From: Variovorax sp. Root318D1
GTDB lineage: Bacteria > Pseudomonadota > Gammaproteobacteria > Burkholderiales > Burkholderiaceae_C
DNA length: 64,000 nt
Reading direction: 5' to 3'
Assembly (NCBI RefSeq): GCF_001424835.1
Contig: NZ_LMCQ01000019.1
Span: forward strand, 107,011-171,010
The notes below the pieces were generated by a model. The model was not told the origin of the DNA. It was given only the letters and a program-made list of their open reading frames with translations, and did not search any database. Of the stretch, positions 42,023 to 50,992 are shown piece after piece. Within the stretch, counting starts at the first letter, position 1, and each line of letters begins with the position of its first letter. The translations under genes and the position numbers were made by a program.

Positions 42023-43372
42023 ATGATCCCCATGAAAAAAATCGTCCGTTACGCGCTGTTCGCCGTCGTTGCCGCCGCGGCGGGAACCAACGCCGCGCAA
42101 GCCGCGCTGCCCATCGAGCACTGGACACTTGCGAGCGGCGCCAAGATCTACCTGGTGTCGACCCAGGCCCTTCCCATCGTCGACGTGCAGATCGATTTCG
42201 ACGCCGGCAGCCGGCGCGATCCGGCGGCGCAGGCGGGCCTTGCCAGCGCGAGCGCGACCATGGTCGAGAAGGGCGTACGCGCCGGCAAGAACGGCGAGCC
42301 GGCGCTCGACGAGAACGCACTGGGCGAAGCCTGGGCCGATCTGGGCGCCGAGTTCAACGCCAGCGCCGGCACCGATCGCGCGAGCTACTCGCTTCGCACG
42401 CTGTCCGACCCGGCGCTGCTGGCCAAAGTGGTGGCGTTGGCTTCGCGCGAGATCGGCGAGCCCGCCTTCCCCGATGACATCTGGCGGCGCGAGCGCGAGC
42501 GCATCAATGCCTCGCTGAAGGAAGCCAACACCAAGCCGGCGACCATCGCGGGCCGTGCCTTTGCACAGGGCGTCTACGGCATTCATCCCTACGGACAGCA
42601 AGTTACCGAAGCCACGCTTGCGCGGATCGACACCGCCGCCATGCGGCAGCGCTACCAACAGCTCATCGTGCCCTGCCGCGCCAAGCTCAGCATCGTCGGC
42701 GCCGTGACCCGCGCCGAGGCGGAAGCCATGGCCACCGCGCTGCTCTCGCGGCTACCCGGACCGGAGGCCTGCACGCCGCTGCCCGCCATTGCGCCGGTGA
42801 CTGCGCTCACGGCGCCCAAGGACGATCGCATTCCGTTTGCGTCGGCCCAGGCCCACGTGCTGATCGGCCAGCCGGGCTACCCGCGCAAGGACTCGGACCA
42901 CTTCGCGCTCACGCTCGGCAATTACGTGCTGGGCGGTGGCGGCTTCGTCTCGCGGCTGACCAACGAAGTGCGCGAGAAGCGCGGCCTGGCCTACAGCGTC
43001 TACAGCGGCTTTTCACCGGGGCTGGATGCCGGTGCGTTCCGGGTCGGCTTCCAGACGCGGCCCGACCAGGCCGAGGATGCCGTCAAGGTCTCACGCGACG
43101 TGGTCGCGAAGTTCGTGGCAGAAGGGCCAACCGCCGAAGAGCTCAAGGCCGCGAAGGACAACTTGATTGGCGGCTTTCCGCTCTTGCTGGACAGCAACCG
43201 CAAGCTCATCGGCAATGTGGCCAACATCGCGTGGTACGACTTGCCGCTCGACTATCTCGACACCTGGACCGCGCGCATGAACGCGGTCACCGCAGCCGAA
43301 GTTCGCGCCGCCTTTGCACGCAAGCTCCAGCCCGAACGCATGGTGACGGTGGTGGTGGGCGGAAAACAATAA
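42023..43372 (+). CDS. M16 family peptidase-like protein, non-catalytic partner
   Basis: 449 residues from ATG 42023; an ATG at 42032 is equally plausible. A signal peptide ends near AQA (about 27). It has the M16 fold (VDVQIDFDAGSRRDP at the start, GNYVLGGGGFVSRLTNEVREKRGLAYS in pieces later) but the zinc motif is replaced by GLASASATMVEKG, so it cannot bind metal there. The second-domain Arg-Tyr-type substrate pair region (RLTNEVREKRGLAYS) is retained, as in the beta subunit of mitochondrial-type peptidases. It should supply substrate binding to the catalytic copy. Confidence 0.92.
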   Translation: MIPMKKIVRYALFAVVAAAAGTNAAQAALPIEHWTLASGAKIYLVSTQALPIVDVQIDFDAGSRRDPAAQAGLASASATMVEKGVRAGKNGEPALDENALGEAWADLGAEFNASAGTDRASYSLRTLSDPALLAKVVALASREIGEPAFPDDIWRRERERINASLKEANTKPATIAGRAFAQGVYGIHPYGQQVTEATLARIDTAAMRQRYQQLIVPCRAKLSIVGAVTRAEAEAMATALLSRLPGPEACTPLPAIAPVTALTAPKDDRIPFASAQAHVLIGQPGYPRKDSDHFALTLGNYVLGGGGFVSRLTNEVREKRGLAYSVYSGFSPGLDAGAFRVGFQTRPDQAEDAVKVSRDVVAKFVAEGPTAEELKAAKDNLIGGFPLLLDSNRKLIGNVANIAWYDLPLDYLDTWTARMNAVTAAEVRAAFARKLQPERMVTVVVGGKQ

Positions 43373-43381
43373 CGGGCGTTC

Positions 43382-44299
43382 TCAGCGCAGGGCGTGCGCT
43401 CCGCTACCGGCGGCCGTTCGTACCGCCGCCTTGAGCCGTTCGAGCAGTTGCGGCGCCGCGCGCGCCTGCTGCCAGTAGAGCGGCACCTGCAGCGCCGAGC
43501 CGGGCACCAGTTCTACCAGCGCGCCCGTTCGCAGAGCGTCGGCCGCCATGCTGGCCGGAAGCATGCCCCAGCCCATGCCCGCGCGCGCCGCGTCGACGAA
43601 ACCCTGCGCCGAGGGCAGCCAGTGCCGCGGCGTCTCGATGCTGCGATGGCAGATGCGCCGCACCCAGCGTGCCTGCAGCCGGTCCTTGCGGTCGAACACC
43701 AGGCTGGGTGCATTGCCCAATGTGCGCGCACCCACGCCCTTGCCGAAGTAGCGTCGCACGAACTTCGGGCTTGCGGCCGCCACGTAGTGCATGGCGCCCA
43801 GGGCCTCGCTGTTGCAGCCAGCCACCGGTTGGGCCAGGGCGGTGACGGCCGCCAGCACCGCGCCGCTTCGCAGACGCTCGGCGGTGTGGTCCTGGTCATC
43901 GACGGTCAGGTCGAGCAAGGCCGATTCTTCCTGCTGCGCAAAGGCCGCAGCGGCCGCCATGAACCAGGTGGCGAGGCTGTCGGCATTGACCGCCACGCGC
44001 ACAGTGACCCGCTCGCCCGCGCTACCGCTCCCGCCGCCCATGCCAAGCGAGGGCAGGGCGTCGCGCAACTCGTGCTCCAGCATGCCCACGCGCTCGATGT
44101 GCCGGCACAGCTGCTGCCCGGCTTCGGTGGCCACGCAGGGTTGGCCGCGCACCAGCAGCGCTCCGCCCGTGCGCTCTTCGAGCAGCTTGACGCGTTGCGA
44201 GACGGCCGACGGCGTGACGTTCAGCGCGCGGGCCGCGCGCTCGAAGCTGCCTTCGCGCACCACGGCAGCCAATGCGTTCAGGGCGGCGTAATCGAGCAT
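43382..44299 (-). CDS. argP: ArgP-type LysR regulator of amino-acid export
   Basis: 305 residues. The N-terminal helix-turn-helix (NALAAVVREGSFERAARAL and TPSAVSQRVKLLEERTGG, in pieces) is typical of ArgP/LysG. The effector domain follows. ArgP activates LysE-type exporters in response to arginine or lysine. It is divergent from such an exporter, with an 8-bp inverted repeat in the 83-bp gap. This synteny supports the call. Its stop is 10 bp from the convergent M16 gene end. Confidence 0.88.
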   Translation of the reverse strand: MLDYAALNALAAVVREGSFERAARALNVTPSAVSQRVKLLEERTGGALLVRGQPCVATEAGQQLCRHIERVGMLEHELRDALPSLGMGGGSGSAGERVTVRVAVNADSLATWFMAAAAAFAQQEESALLDLTVDDQDHTAERLRSGAVLAAVTALAQPVAGCNSEALGAMHYVAAASPKFVRRYFGKGVGARTLGNAPSLVFDRKDRLQARWVRRICHRSIETPRHWLPSAQGFVDAARAGMGWGMLPASMAADALRTGALVELVPGSALQVPLYWQQARAAPQLLERLKAAVRTAAGSGAHALR

Positions 44300-44319
44300 G
44301 GTTCTTCGTGAAATTAGAA

Positions 44320-44349
44320 AAACTAAATATGGCTTAGGAGGTTTAGTTT
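44320..44349. promoter_or_regulatory. Inverted repeat between argP and lysE-type exporter
   Basis: AAACTAAA (44320-44327) and TTTAGTTT (44342-44349) are perfect 8-bp inverted arms with a 14-bp spacer, in an AT-rich island between divergent genes. Size and place fit a LysR-type recognition and activation site bound by ArgP. Confidence 0.65.
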
Positions 44350-44382
44350 GAATTAACTGGTTCGCGGCGGCAAGCTTGCGCC

Positions 44383-45018
44383 ATGGCTTACGAACAAATC
44401 ACCACCGCATTCATCAACGGGTTCTTCATGAGCCTGGTGCTCATCGTCGCCATCGGCGCGCAGAACGCCTATGTGCTGCGCCAAGGCCTGCGGCGCGAGC
44501 ATGTGAGCGCGGTGGTGCTGTTCTGCGCCGCCAGCGATGCGATTCTGATCACCGCGGGCGTGGCCGGAATGGCGCAGGCGCTGGAGGGGCGACCGGTATT
44601 TGCCACCGCCCTGGCCGGACTCGGCGCCCTGTTCTTGGCGGCATACGGACTGCGCGCGCTGTGGCGCTCGCGGCAAGCCGGCGCATTGCAGGCAGCAGCC
44701 CATGGCACATCGCTATCGCGCGCGGCCGTGCTGGCGCAGGCGGCGGGCTTCACCTTGCTGAACCCGCATGTCTACCTGGACACCGTGCTGCTCGTGGGCA
44801 GCACTGGCGCCCAGTACAGCGGCTCATTCAAAGCCTGGTTCGTTGCGGGCTCGGCGCTGGCCAGCGCACTGTGGTTCTCGGCGCTGGGCTTTGGGGCGCG
44901 ATGGCTGGCGCCGGTGTTCGCGCGTCCGCGTGCCTGGCAGATGCTCGATGCGCTGATCGGCGGCACGATGCTGGTGCTGGCCGCGCTGCTGGCGCGGCGG
45001 GCCCTGCTCGGCGCATAG
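44383..45018 (+). CDS. LysE/ArgO family amino-acid exporter
   Basis: 211 residues with about six membrane helices. The N-terminal IVAIGAQNAYVLRQGLRREH and the helix-5 motif GFTLLNPHVYLDTVLLVGS (in pieces) are the LysE/ArgO signatures. It exports arginine and/or lysine to prevent overload. Regulated most likely by the divergent ArgP-type protein. The ATG at 44383 is 83 bp from argP. Confidence 0.92.
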   Translation: MAYEQITTAFINGFFMSLVLIVAIGAQNAYVLRQGLRREHVSAVVLFCAASDAILITAGVAGMAQALEGRPVFATALAGLGALFLAAYGLRALWRSRQAGALQAAAHGTSLSRAAVLAQAAGFTLLNPHVYLDTVLLVGSTGAQYSGSFKAWFVAGSALASALWFSALGFGARWLAPVFARPRAWQMLDALIGGTMLVLAALLARRALLGA

Positions 45019-45050
45019 GAAGACCCATGCGGCGGCGTTAAGCTCGCCCC

Positions 45051-45716
45051 ATGCCCCAGAAGAAAGCCGCAGCCGCCCAGCGTTCCACCTCGAAGCCATC
45101 GCCGTCCCCCGCGCGTTCGAAAGCGCTGCCGCGCGAGGTACGCATCATCGGAGGCCAATGGAAGCGCAGCCGTCTTCCGGTGACCGACAAGCCCGGCCTG
45201 CGACCCACGCCCGATCGCGTACGGGAAACGCTCTTCAACTGGCTCGCGAGCATGGCTGGGGCGGGCGGCGGCGAGCTGCCGGGCTGGCATTGCGTCGATG
45301 CGTTCGCGGGCACCGGAGCGCTCGGGCTCGAGGCGGCGTCGCGCGGGGCCGCAAGCGTGCTGCTCTGCGAGCAGGACGCCGCGCTGGTGGCGCAGCTACA
45401 GGCTGCCAAAACCAGGCTTTCCGCCGAAGCCGTCCGCATCGAGCGGGGCAATGGGCTCACGGCCCTCGAACGCACTGCGGCCGGCAGCCTGGATGCCGTG
45501 TTTCTCGACCCGCCTTTCGACAACGTCGCCCTCTACGAACCTGCTCTTCGTGCCGCGGCGCGGGCGGTGAAAGCCGGAGGCGCCGTTTACCTTGAAGCGC
45601 CGCGCCGCTGGGGCGACGAAGAGCTTGCCGCCGTCGGCCTTGTTGATTTTCGTTACTTAAAGGCAGGGGCGGTCCATGCGCACCTGCTGCGGCAGGCCGC
45701 AAACGGGACTGCATAA
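45051..45716 (+). CDS. rsmD: 16S rRNA (guanine(966)-N(2))-methyltransferase RsmD
   Basis: 221 residues. A basic Ala/Ser-rich N-terminus is followed by IIGGQWKRSRLPV and RPTPDRVRETLFNWL, the RsmD substrate-recognition part. SAM motif I is DAFAGTGALGLEAASRG and the catalytic motif IV is FLDPPFDN. It methylates G966 in the 30S head. It precedes coaD by 42 bp, a common pairing (rsmD-coaD) in proteobacteria. Confidence 0.96.
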   Translation: MPQKKAAAAQRSTSKPSPSPARSKALPREVRIIGGQWKRSRLPVTDKPGLRPTPDRVRETLFNWLASMAGAGGGELPGWHCVDAFAGTGALGLEAASRGAASVLLCEQDAALVAQLQAAKTRLSAEAVRIERGNGLTALERTAAGSLDAVFLDPPFDNVALYEPALRAAARAVKAGGAVYLEAPRRWGDEELAAVGLVDFRYLKAGAVHAHLLRQAANGTA

Positions 45717-45758
45717 TTCGCCGGACAAGCCGCACCGGCTGCATGAGGAAGAAAAACC

Positions 45759-46262
45759 ATGGCCAGCAACGTGATCGCGGTTTATCCCGGCACTTTCGAT
45801 CCCATCACCCTCGGCCACGAGGACGTGGTGCGGCGTGCAACCCAGCTTTTTTCCAAGGTTATCGTCGCGGTTGCGGCGGGCCATCACAAGAAGGCGCTGT
45901 TCTCCCTGCAGGAGCGCATCGAGATGGCGCGCGAGGCCGTGAAGCCGTACAGCGACCAGGTCACGGTCGAGAGCTTTTCGGGCTTGCTGCGCGATTTCGT
46001 GGTGGTGCGCGGTGGCAAGGCGATGGTGCGCGGCCTGCGTGCCGTGACCGACTTCGACTACGAGTTTCAGCTCGCGGGCATGAACCGCTCGCTGATGCCC
46101 GACGTGGAGACGGTGTTCCTGACGCCCAGCGACAAATACCAGTTCATCTCGAGCACCTTCGTGCGCGAAATCGCCATGCTGGGCGGAGAAGTCCACAAGT
46201 TCGTTTCGCCCGATGTGGAGAAGCAGCTCGCAGCCAAGGTGCGCAGCCTGGGTCGTGAGTAG
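45759..46262 (+). CDS. coaD: Phosphopantetheine adenylyltransferase
   Basis: 167 residues, standard length. The nucleotidyl-transferase motif [16 protein letters not shown] (T-x-G-H) and the [14 protein letters not shown] segment bind ATP and the pantetheine arm. It makes dephospho-CoA from 4'-phosphopantetheine and ATP, the penultimate step of CoA synthesis. Its last codons overlap the GTG start of pxpB by 8 bp, so the pxp genes may be read from the same transcript. Confidence 0.97.
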   Translation: MASNVIAVYPGTFDPITLGHEDVVRRATQLFSKVIVAVAAGHHKKALFSLQERIEMAREAVKPYSDQVTVESFSGLLRDFVVVRGGKAMVRGLRAVTDFDYEFQLAGMNRSLMPDVETVFLTPSDKYQFISSTFVREIAMLGGEVHKFVSPDVEKQLAAKVRSLGRE

Positions 46263-46923
46263 CCGACTCCCGTTGCCTCGCCTGCATCCGCTCGGCGACG
46301 CGGCTTTGCTTTGCGAGCTGCCGCCGCCGGCCACGCTGGGGCAGCAGCAACGGATCTGGGCGCTGGGTGTGGAAGTGCAGCGGTGGGCCGGCGTAGGCGA
46401 GGTGCTGCCGGGCATGAACAATCTCACGCTGACTTTCGATCCGACCGCAATCGGAATCGATGCGCTGATGGAACGCGTGAACGAGGTCTGGCCGCGGTTG
46501 TCGGCCGGCGCCATCGAAGGCCGCAGGGTGGAGATTCCGGTGTCGTACGGCGGCGAGCATGGCCCCGATCTTGCCGACGTCGCGGCCTTCACCGGGCTCA
46601 CGCAGGCCGAAGTCGTGCGGCGCCACAGCGCGGCCGACTACGTGGTCTACCTGCTCGGCTTCCTGCCCGGCTTTGCTTTCATGGGCGGGCTGCCGCCCGA
46701 GCTGGCCACGCCGCGCCGGTCGGAGCCGCGCACGGCGGTGCCCGCGCGGTCGGTCGGCATCGGCGGCGAGCAGACCGGCATCTATCCGCTGGTGTCGCCA
46801 GGCGGCTGGCAGCTGATCGGCCGCACCTCACTCGAACTCTTCGATCCTTCAGCCGAGCCGCCCACCCTGCTGCGGCCGGGCGACCGCGTGCGCTTTGTCG
46901 TCGAAAGCGTGCACATCACATGA
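46255..46923 (+). CDS. pxpB: 5-oxoprolinase subunit PxpB (KipI-like)
   Basis: 222 residues from the GTG at 46255, which overlaps the coaD stop. [13 protein letters not shown] at the start and [36 protein letters not shown] (in pieces) are the KipI/carboxyltransferase-domain signatures. With PxpC and PxpA it hydrolyses 5-oxoproline to glutamate using ATP. The stop overlaps pxpC by 4 bp. In some genomes the homologue is a kinase inhibitor; the full pxp set here favours the oxoprolinase role. Confidence 0.93.
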   Translation: MSSRLPLPRLHPLGDAALLCELPPPATLGQQQRIWALGVEVQRWAGVGEVLPGMNNLTLTFDPTAIGIDALMERVNEVWPRLSAGAIEGRRVEIPVSYGGEHGPDLADVAAFTGLTQAEVVRRHSAADYVVYLLGFLPGFAFMGGLPPELATPRRSEPRTAVPARSVGIGGEQTGIYPLVSPGGWQLIGRTSLELFDPSAEPPTLLRPGDRVRFVVESVHIT

Positions 46924-47918
46924 TGCTGGTCCAGAAGCCCGGCATGCTGACCTCAGTGCAAGATTTGGGGCGGCACGGGCATAGGCAGCTGGGCATCTGT
47001 CCCGGCGGCGCGCTCGACGTGCTGGCGCTCACGCTGGCGAACCGGCTGGTCGGCAATGCCGATGGGGCGGCCGGTCTCGAGATGACCATGGGCGGTTGCG
47101 AGATCCGCTTTGAAACCGCCACCCGCATCGCGCTGGCTGGAGACGGGTTCGGCGCCCGGCTCGACGGCATGCCGCTCTGGCCCTGCTGGAGCGTGCCGGT
47201 GGAGGCAGGCCAGACGCTTACGCTCGCGGGTGCCAATGCGGCCGGCGTGAAGAAGGCCGGGTTGCGCAGCTGGCTCGCCGTGGCGGGCGGCATCGACGTG
47301 CCGCCGGTGCTCGACTCCCGCAGCACCGACCTGAAGGCGGGCTTCGGGGGTCACCAGGGCCGCGCGCTGCGCAAGGGTGACCGGCTCGCGCTGGGCGCCA
47401 CGGCGCTCGACGCCACCCGGCTGGCGAGGCGCCCGTTCGGCCTGCGTGGCCCCGACTGGGGCCCTGAGGAAAGCGACGGATCCATCGCCCTGCGCGTGCT
47501 GCCGGGCCCCGAGTTCGAACAGTTCACCGCAGCCTCGCACACGCAACTCTGGAGCGAACGCTGGCGCATCACCGCGCAGAGCAACCGCATGGGAAGCCGG
47601 CTCGCAGGCACCGAACTCAAGCGCAAGCGCAGTGTCGACATGCTCTCGTCGGGTGTCATTCCCGGCACCATCCAGGTACCGCCTTCGGGGCAGCCGATCA
47701 TCCTCATGGGCGACGCGCAGACCACCGGCGGCTATCCGCGCATCGGCGTGGTGATCCGCGCCGACCTGTGGAAGCTCGCGCAGGCACCGCTCGACGGCCG
47801 GTTGCGGCTGGTGCAGGTCGACATGGCCGAGGCGCTCGAGGCATGGGCCGAGCAGCAGCGCTATCTGGCGCAGGTGGCGCAAGGGCTTGCGGCTGCGGGT
47901 TGGACGAGACCGGCATAG
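46920..47918 (+). CDS. pxpC: 5-oxoprolinase subunit PxpC (KipA-like)
   Basis: 332 residues. Motifs [18 protein letters not shown] at the N-terminus, [19 protein letters not shown], and [14 protein letters not shown] near the end match the KipA/biotin-dependent carboxylase-like family. Tandem ATGs at 46920 and 46923; the first overlaps the pxpB stop (ATGA). It forms the ATP-dependent 5-oxoprolinase with PxpB and PxpA. Confidence 0.94.
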   Translation: MMLVQKPGMLTSVQDLGRHGHRQLGICPGGALDVLALTLANRLVGNADGAAGLEMTMGGCEIRFETATRIALAGDGFGARLDGMPLWPCWSVPVEAGQTLTLAGANAAGVKKAGLRSWLAVAGGIDVPPVLDSRSTDLKAGFGGHQGRALRKGDRLALGATALDATRLARRPFGLRGPDWGPEESDGSIALRVLPGPEFEQFTAASHTQLWSERWRITAQSNRMGSRLAGTELKRKRSVDMLSSGVIPGTIQVPPSGQPIILMGDAQTTGGYPRIGVVIRADLWKLAQAPLDGRLRLVQVDMAEALEAWAEQQRYLAQVAQGLAAAGWTRPA

Positions 47919-47985
47919 ACTTGCAATCAGCAGGCGCGCGCCGGCCCGCCGGCCCGCCTCAGCGCTCGACGAAGGAACAAAGCTT

Positions 47986-48726
47986 ATGCAAATCGACCTC
48001 AATGCCGATCTCGGTGAAGGCGCCGGCAGCGACGAAGCGCTGCTCGGCCTCGTGAGCTCGGCCAACATCGCGTGCGGATGGCATGCAGGCGATGCCAAGA
48101 CCATGCGGCAATGCGTGCGCTGGGCGATCGAACACGGTGTCGCCATCGGCGCCCATCCGAGTTTTCCCGACCGCGAAAACTTCGGCCGCAGCACCATGCA
48201 CCTGCCGCCCGACGAGATCGTGGCCAACGTGCTCTACCAGGTCGGTGCGCTGGCCGCGATCGCCAAGGCCGAAGGCGGCAAGCTCTCGCACGTGAAGGCG
48301 CACGGCCAGCTCTACAACCAGGCCGTGAAGGAGCCCGAACTCGCCGACGCGCTGTGCGAGGCGGTGCGGCGTTTCGATCCCACGCTCAAGTTTTTCGGCC
48401 TGGCGGGCAGCGGCATGATCGACGCCGCGCGCCGCGCAGGCCTCACGCCCGTTGAAGAGGTGTTTGCCGACCGCGGCTACATGCCCGACGGCAGCCTGGT
48501 GCCGCGCAGCCAGCCCGGTGCGCTCATCGAAGACGAAGAACAGTCGCTCGCCCAGACGCTCTCGCTGGTACGTGACCGCAAGGTCACGGCCATCGACGGC
48601 AGCACCGTGCCGGTCAATGCCCAGACGGTATGTCTGCATGGCGACGGCGCCCACGCACTGGAGTTTGCGCGGCGCATCCGCGACCGCCTCCAGAAAGAAG
48701 GCATCGCGGTTCGCGCGGTGGCCTGA
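47986..48726 (+). CDS. pxpA: 5-oxoprolinase subunit PxpA (LamB/YcsF family)
   Basis: 246 residues. The N-terminal [18 protein letters not shown] is the LamB/YcsF signature; [12 protein letters not shown] and [12 protein letters not shown] carry conserved His and polar residues, and [17 protein letters not shown] is the last family motif. It completes the PxpABC complex. The AAGGA ribosome site precedes the ATG. The frame upstream is open but overlaps pxpC. Separated from the peptidase by 16 bp. Confidence 0.95.
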   Translation: MQIDLNADLGEGAGSDEALLGLVSSANIACGWHAGDAKTMRQCVRWAIEHGVAIGAHPSFPDRENFGRSTMHLPPDEIVANVLYQVGALAAIAKAEGGKLSHVKAHGQLYNQAVKEPELADALCEAVRRFDPTLKFFGLAGSGMIDAARRAGLTPVEEVFADRGYMPDGSLVPRSQPGALIEDEEQSLAQTLSLVRDRKVTAIDGSTVPVNAQTVCLHGDGAHALEFARRIRDRLQKEGIAVRAVA

Positions 48727-48742
48727 GCGCGCCGTTCACGCC

Positions 48743-49402
48743 GTGGTGCAGCGAACCAATGTCCTGCTGACCGGGTTCGATCCGTTCGACCGAGAAGCCC
48801 TCAACCCTTCATGGGAAGCCGTGCATGCGCTCGACGGCTGGAAGTGCGGCCGCGCCACCGTGCATGCGCGGCAGATGCCCTGCGTCTTCGGCCAGGCGAT
48901 CGAGACGCTTGCGGGCGTAATGGATGAGTTGCAACCTGAGCTGGTGCTGTGCATCGGCCAGGCCGGCGGCCGCGCTGAGATCACGCCCGAGCGGGTGGCC
49001 ATCAACGTCGACGACGGCCGCATTGCCGACAACGCAGGCCGGCAGCCCATCGACGTGCCCGTGGTGCCTGGCGCGCCAGCGGCGTATTTCTCGACGCTGC
49101 CGATCAAGGCCATGGTGCGCGATCTGCGTGCGGCAGGTGTGCCCGCGTCCGTTTCGAACACTGCGGGCACCTTTGTCTGCAACCACATCTTCTACGGCCT
49201 GATGCACCGCATGGCCACGCACCCCGTGCCGGGGCAGCGCGGCGGCTTCATCCACATCCCTTACCTGCCCGAGCAGGCGGCGCGTTTTCCGGGAGTGCCG
49301 AGCATGTCGCTGGCTACCATGGTCGAGGCGTTGCGCATCGCAGTGGCTTGCGCGCTGGCCGTTGAAAAAGACATTGCCGAAACCGGCGGTCAGCTCCACT
49401 GA
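48743..49402 (+). CDS. pcp: Pyroglutamyl peptidase I (pyrrolidone-carboxylate peptidase)
   Basis: 219 residues from one of two tandem GTG codons (48743, 48746). [20 protein letters not shown] at the start and the catalytic triad are visible: Glu in [16 protein letters not shown], Cys in [15 protein letters not shown] and His in [12 protein letters not shown]. It removes N-terminal pyroglutamate from peptides. The released 5-oxoproline is the substrate of PxpABC encoded just upstream, so the two activities form a pathway. Its 3' end overlaps the convergent hydrolase gene by 13 bp. Confidence 0.93.
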   Translation: MVQRTNVLLTGFDPFDREALNPSWEAVHALDGWKCGRATVHARQMPCVFGQAIETLAGVMDELQPELVLCIGQAGGRAEITPERVAINVDDGRIADNAGRQPIDVPVVPGAPAAYFSTLPIKAMVRDLRAAGVPASVSNTAGTFVCNHIFYGLMHRMATHPVPGQRGGFIHIPYLPEQAARFPGVPSMSLATMVEALRIAVACALAVEKDIAETGGQLH

Positions 49403-50091
49403 GCCAGCCAGGAGAGCAGCGCCGCATTGACGAATGCGGGCTTCTCCATCGTCAGCATGTGGCCGCATTGCGCCACCCACACCACTTCAGCATGCGGCAC
49501 CAGCGCTGCGATCTCGCGCGTGCAGTAGGGCGGCGCCAGCCGGTCGGTATCGCCGCACACCAGCAGCACCGGCGCGCGCAGCGAGGGCAGGTGGGCGCGC
49601 GCATCGGGCCGGCGCATCACCGCGCGGTTCTGCCGGATCAGCTGCTGCGCGCCAGCGTCCAGCACGATGTCGAGATAGCGCTGCACCAGCGCCTCGTCGG
49701 CGGCCTGCGCGGGATGAAAAGCGAACACGACGTTCGGCTCGATCACTTCGCGCAGATCGCCTTGCTCGAACAATTCGATCGCGCCTTCGCGCAGTTCGTA
49801 CATCTCGGGCGCCTCAGGCCGCGGGTTGGTGCCCAGCAGCGCGAGCCCGGCGATGCGCTCGGGCGCTTGCCGCGCGGCTTCCATAGCGATCATGCCGCCC
49901 ATCGAAGCACCGCAGAGCACAAGCGGACCGGGGTGTTCGCGCAGCACGGCCGCGGCCATGGCCTCGATGGTGTCGTGCCGCGTGTGGGCATCGCTCACAC
50001 GGGCTTCGAACGCAGGCGGGAGGACGGGTAGCTGCGCTTCCCAGAGGCGCTCGTCGCAGGCGAGGCCAGGCAGCAGGACAAGATTCGGCAT
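49390..50091 (-). CDS. Alpha/beta hydrolase
   Basis: 233 residues. It begins [17 protein letters not shown] (oxyanion region), the nucleophile elbow is [10 protein letters not shown] (Ser at about 76), the acid is in [11 protein letters not shown] and the His in [12 protein letters not shown], so the triad is complete. Single small lid region. Substrate unknown; members resemble esterases or lactonases of the 3-oxoadipate enol-lactonase type. The ATG at 50091 is chosen because it immediately precedes the conserved strand. Overlaps pcp at the 3' end. Confidence 0.85.
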   Translation of the reverse strand: MPNLVLLPGLACDERLWEAQLPVLPPAFEARVSDAHTRHDTIEAMAAAVLREHPGPLVLCGASMGGMIAMEAARQAPERIAGLALLGTNPRPEAPEMYELREGAIELFEQGDLREVIEPNVVFAFHPAQAADEALVQRYLDIVLDAGAQQLIRQNRAVMRRPDARAHLPSLRAPVLLVCGDTDRLAPPYCTREIAALVPHAEVVWVAQCGHMLTMEKPAFVNAALLSWLAQWS

Positions 50092-50269
50092 GGGCCCATT
50101 CTGCGTGATCGGGCGATCTGGCGCAGCGGCATAGGCTGCCCGGCCAGGGGGTTTTGGGGCGTCGGATTGGGGTGCATTCGCCGTCACCCGTGCTGCAGGT
50201 GGCGGCCATGCAACAGATGCGGCCGTCGAGTGCACCCGCGTCACGCATGCGGTGGAGAATGGGTGTTCC

Positions 50270-50962
50270 ATGCCCACGCCCACATCCGATTTCGCGACCG
50301 AACTCATCCTGATCCGCCACGGCGAAACCGCCTGGAACCGCGAACTGCGCTTCCAGGGGCATGCCGACGTGCCGCTCAACGACATGGGCCACGAGCAGGC
50401 GCGCCGCCTCGGCCAGCGGCTGGCGGGCGAGACGGCGCAGCACATCATCAGCAGCGACCTCATGCGCGCGCAGCAGACCGCCGCGCCCGCGGCGTTGCAG
50501 CTGTCGCTGCCGGTGGTCACCTCGGCGGGCTTGCGCGAGCAGCATTTCGGCGTCGTCGAAGGTTTGCGGGCCGACGAGATCCAGGCGCTGCACCCCCGCG
50601 CCTGGGAGCAGTGGCTGGAGTTTCACGAGGACCACGCCATGCCCGAGGGCGAGTCGGCGCGCGAGTTCCATGCGCGCATCGTCGCGGCGCTCGGAACCCT
50701 GGCCGCCACGCATCGCGGGCAGCACTTGATCGTGGTCACCCATGGGGGAGTGCTCGACATGGTGTGGCGCACCGCGCGCGGACTCAGCCTGAGCGGCCCG
50801 CGCCAGAGCGACATCCCCAATGCGGGCTTCAACCGCATCCGCATTGCCGACCCTGCGAAGCCTGACGCCATCGAGATCGTCGACTGGGCCGACACGCGGC
50901 ATCTTGCCGACCTGCCGCCGCAGCCGACCTACGACCAGCGGCGGCATCTCGAGAAAAACTGA
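50270..50962 (+). CDS. Histidine phosphatase (phosphoglycerate mutase-like) family protein
   Basis: 230 residues from ATG 50270; a GTG at 50252 is a less likely alternative. The catalytic motif LIRHGETAWN (RHG with the phospho-His) is at about residues 16-25, LQGELR-type FQGHADVPLNDMG follows, and the second His lies in VVTHGGVLDMV. The family includes phosphoglycerate mutase, alpha-ribazole phosphatase and other phosphatases; the substrate is not evident. Divergent from the alpha/beta hydrolase, with 178 bp between. Confidence 0.88.
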   Translation: MPTPTSDFATELILIRHGETAWNRELRFQGHADVPLNDMGHEQARRLGQRLAGETAQHIISSDLMRAQQTAAPAALQLSLPVVTSAGLREQHFGVVEGLRADEIQALHPRAWEQWLEFHEDHAMPEGESAREFHARIVAALGTLAATHRGQHLIVVTHGGVLDMVWRTARGLSLSGPRQSDIPNAGFNRIRIADPAKPDAIEIVDWADTRHLADLPPQPTYDQRRHLEKN

Positions 50963-50992
50963 GCCGCCGAAGCAAAAAAAGCGCGCGCCTCC

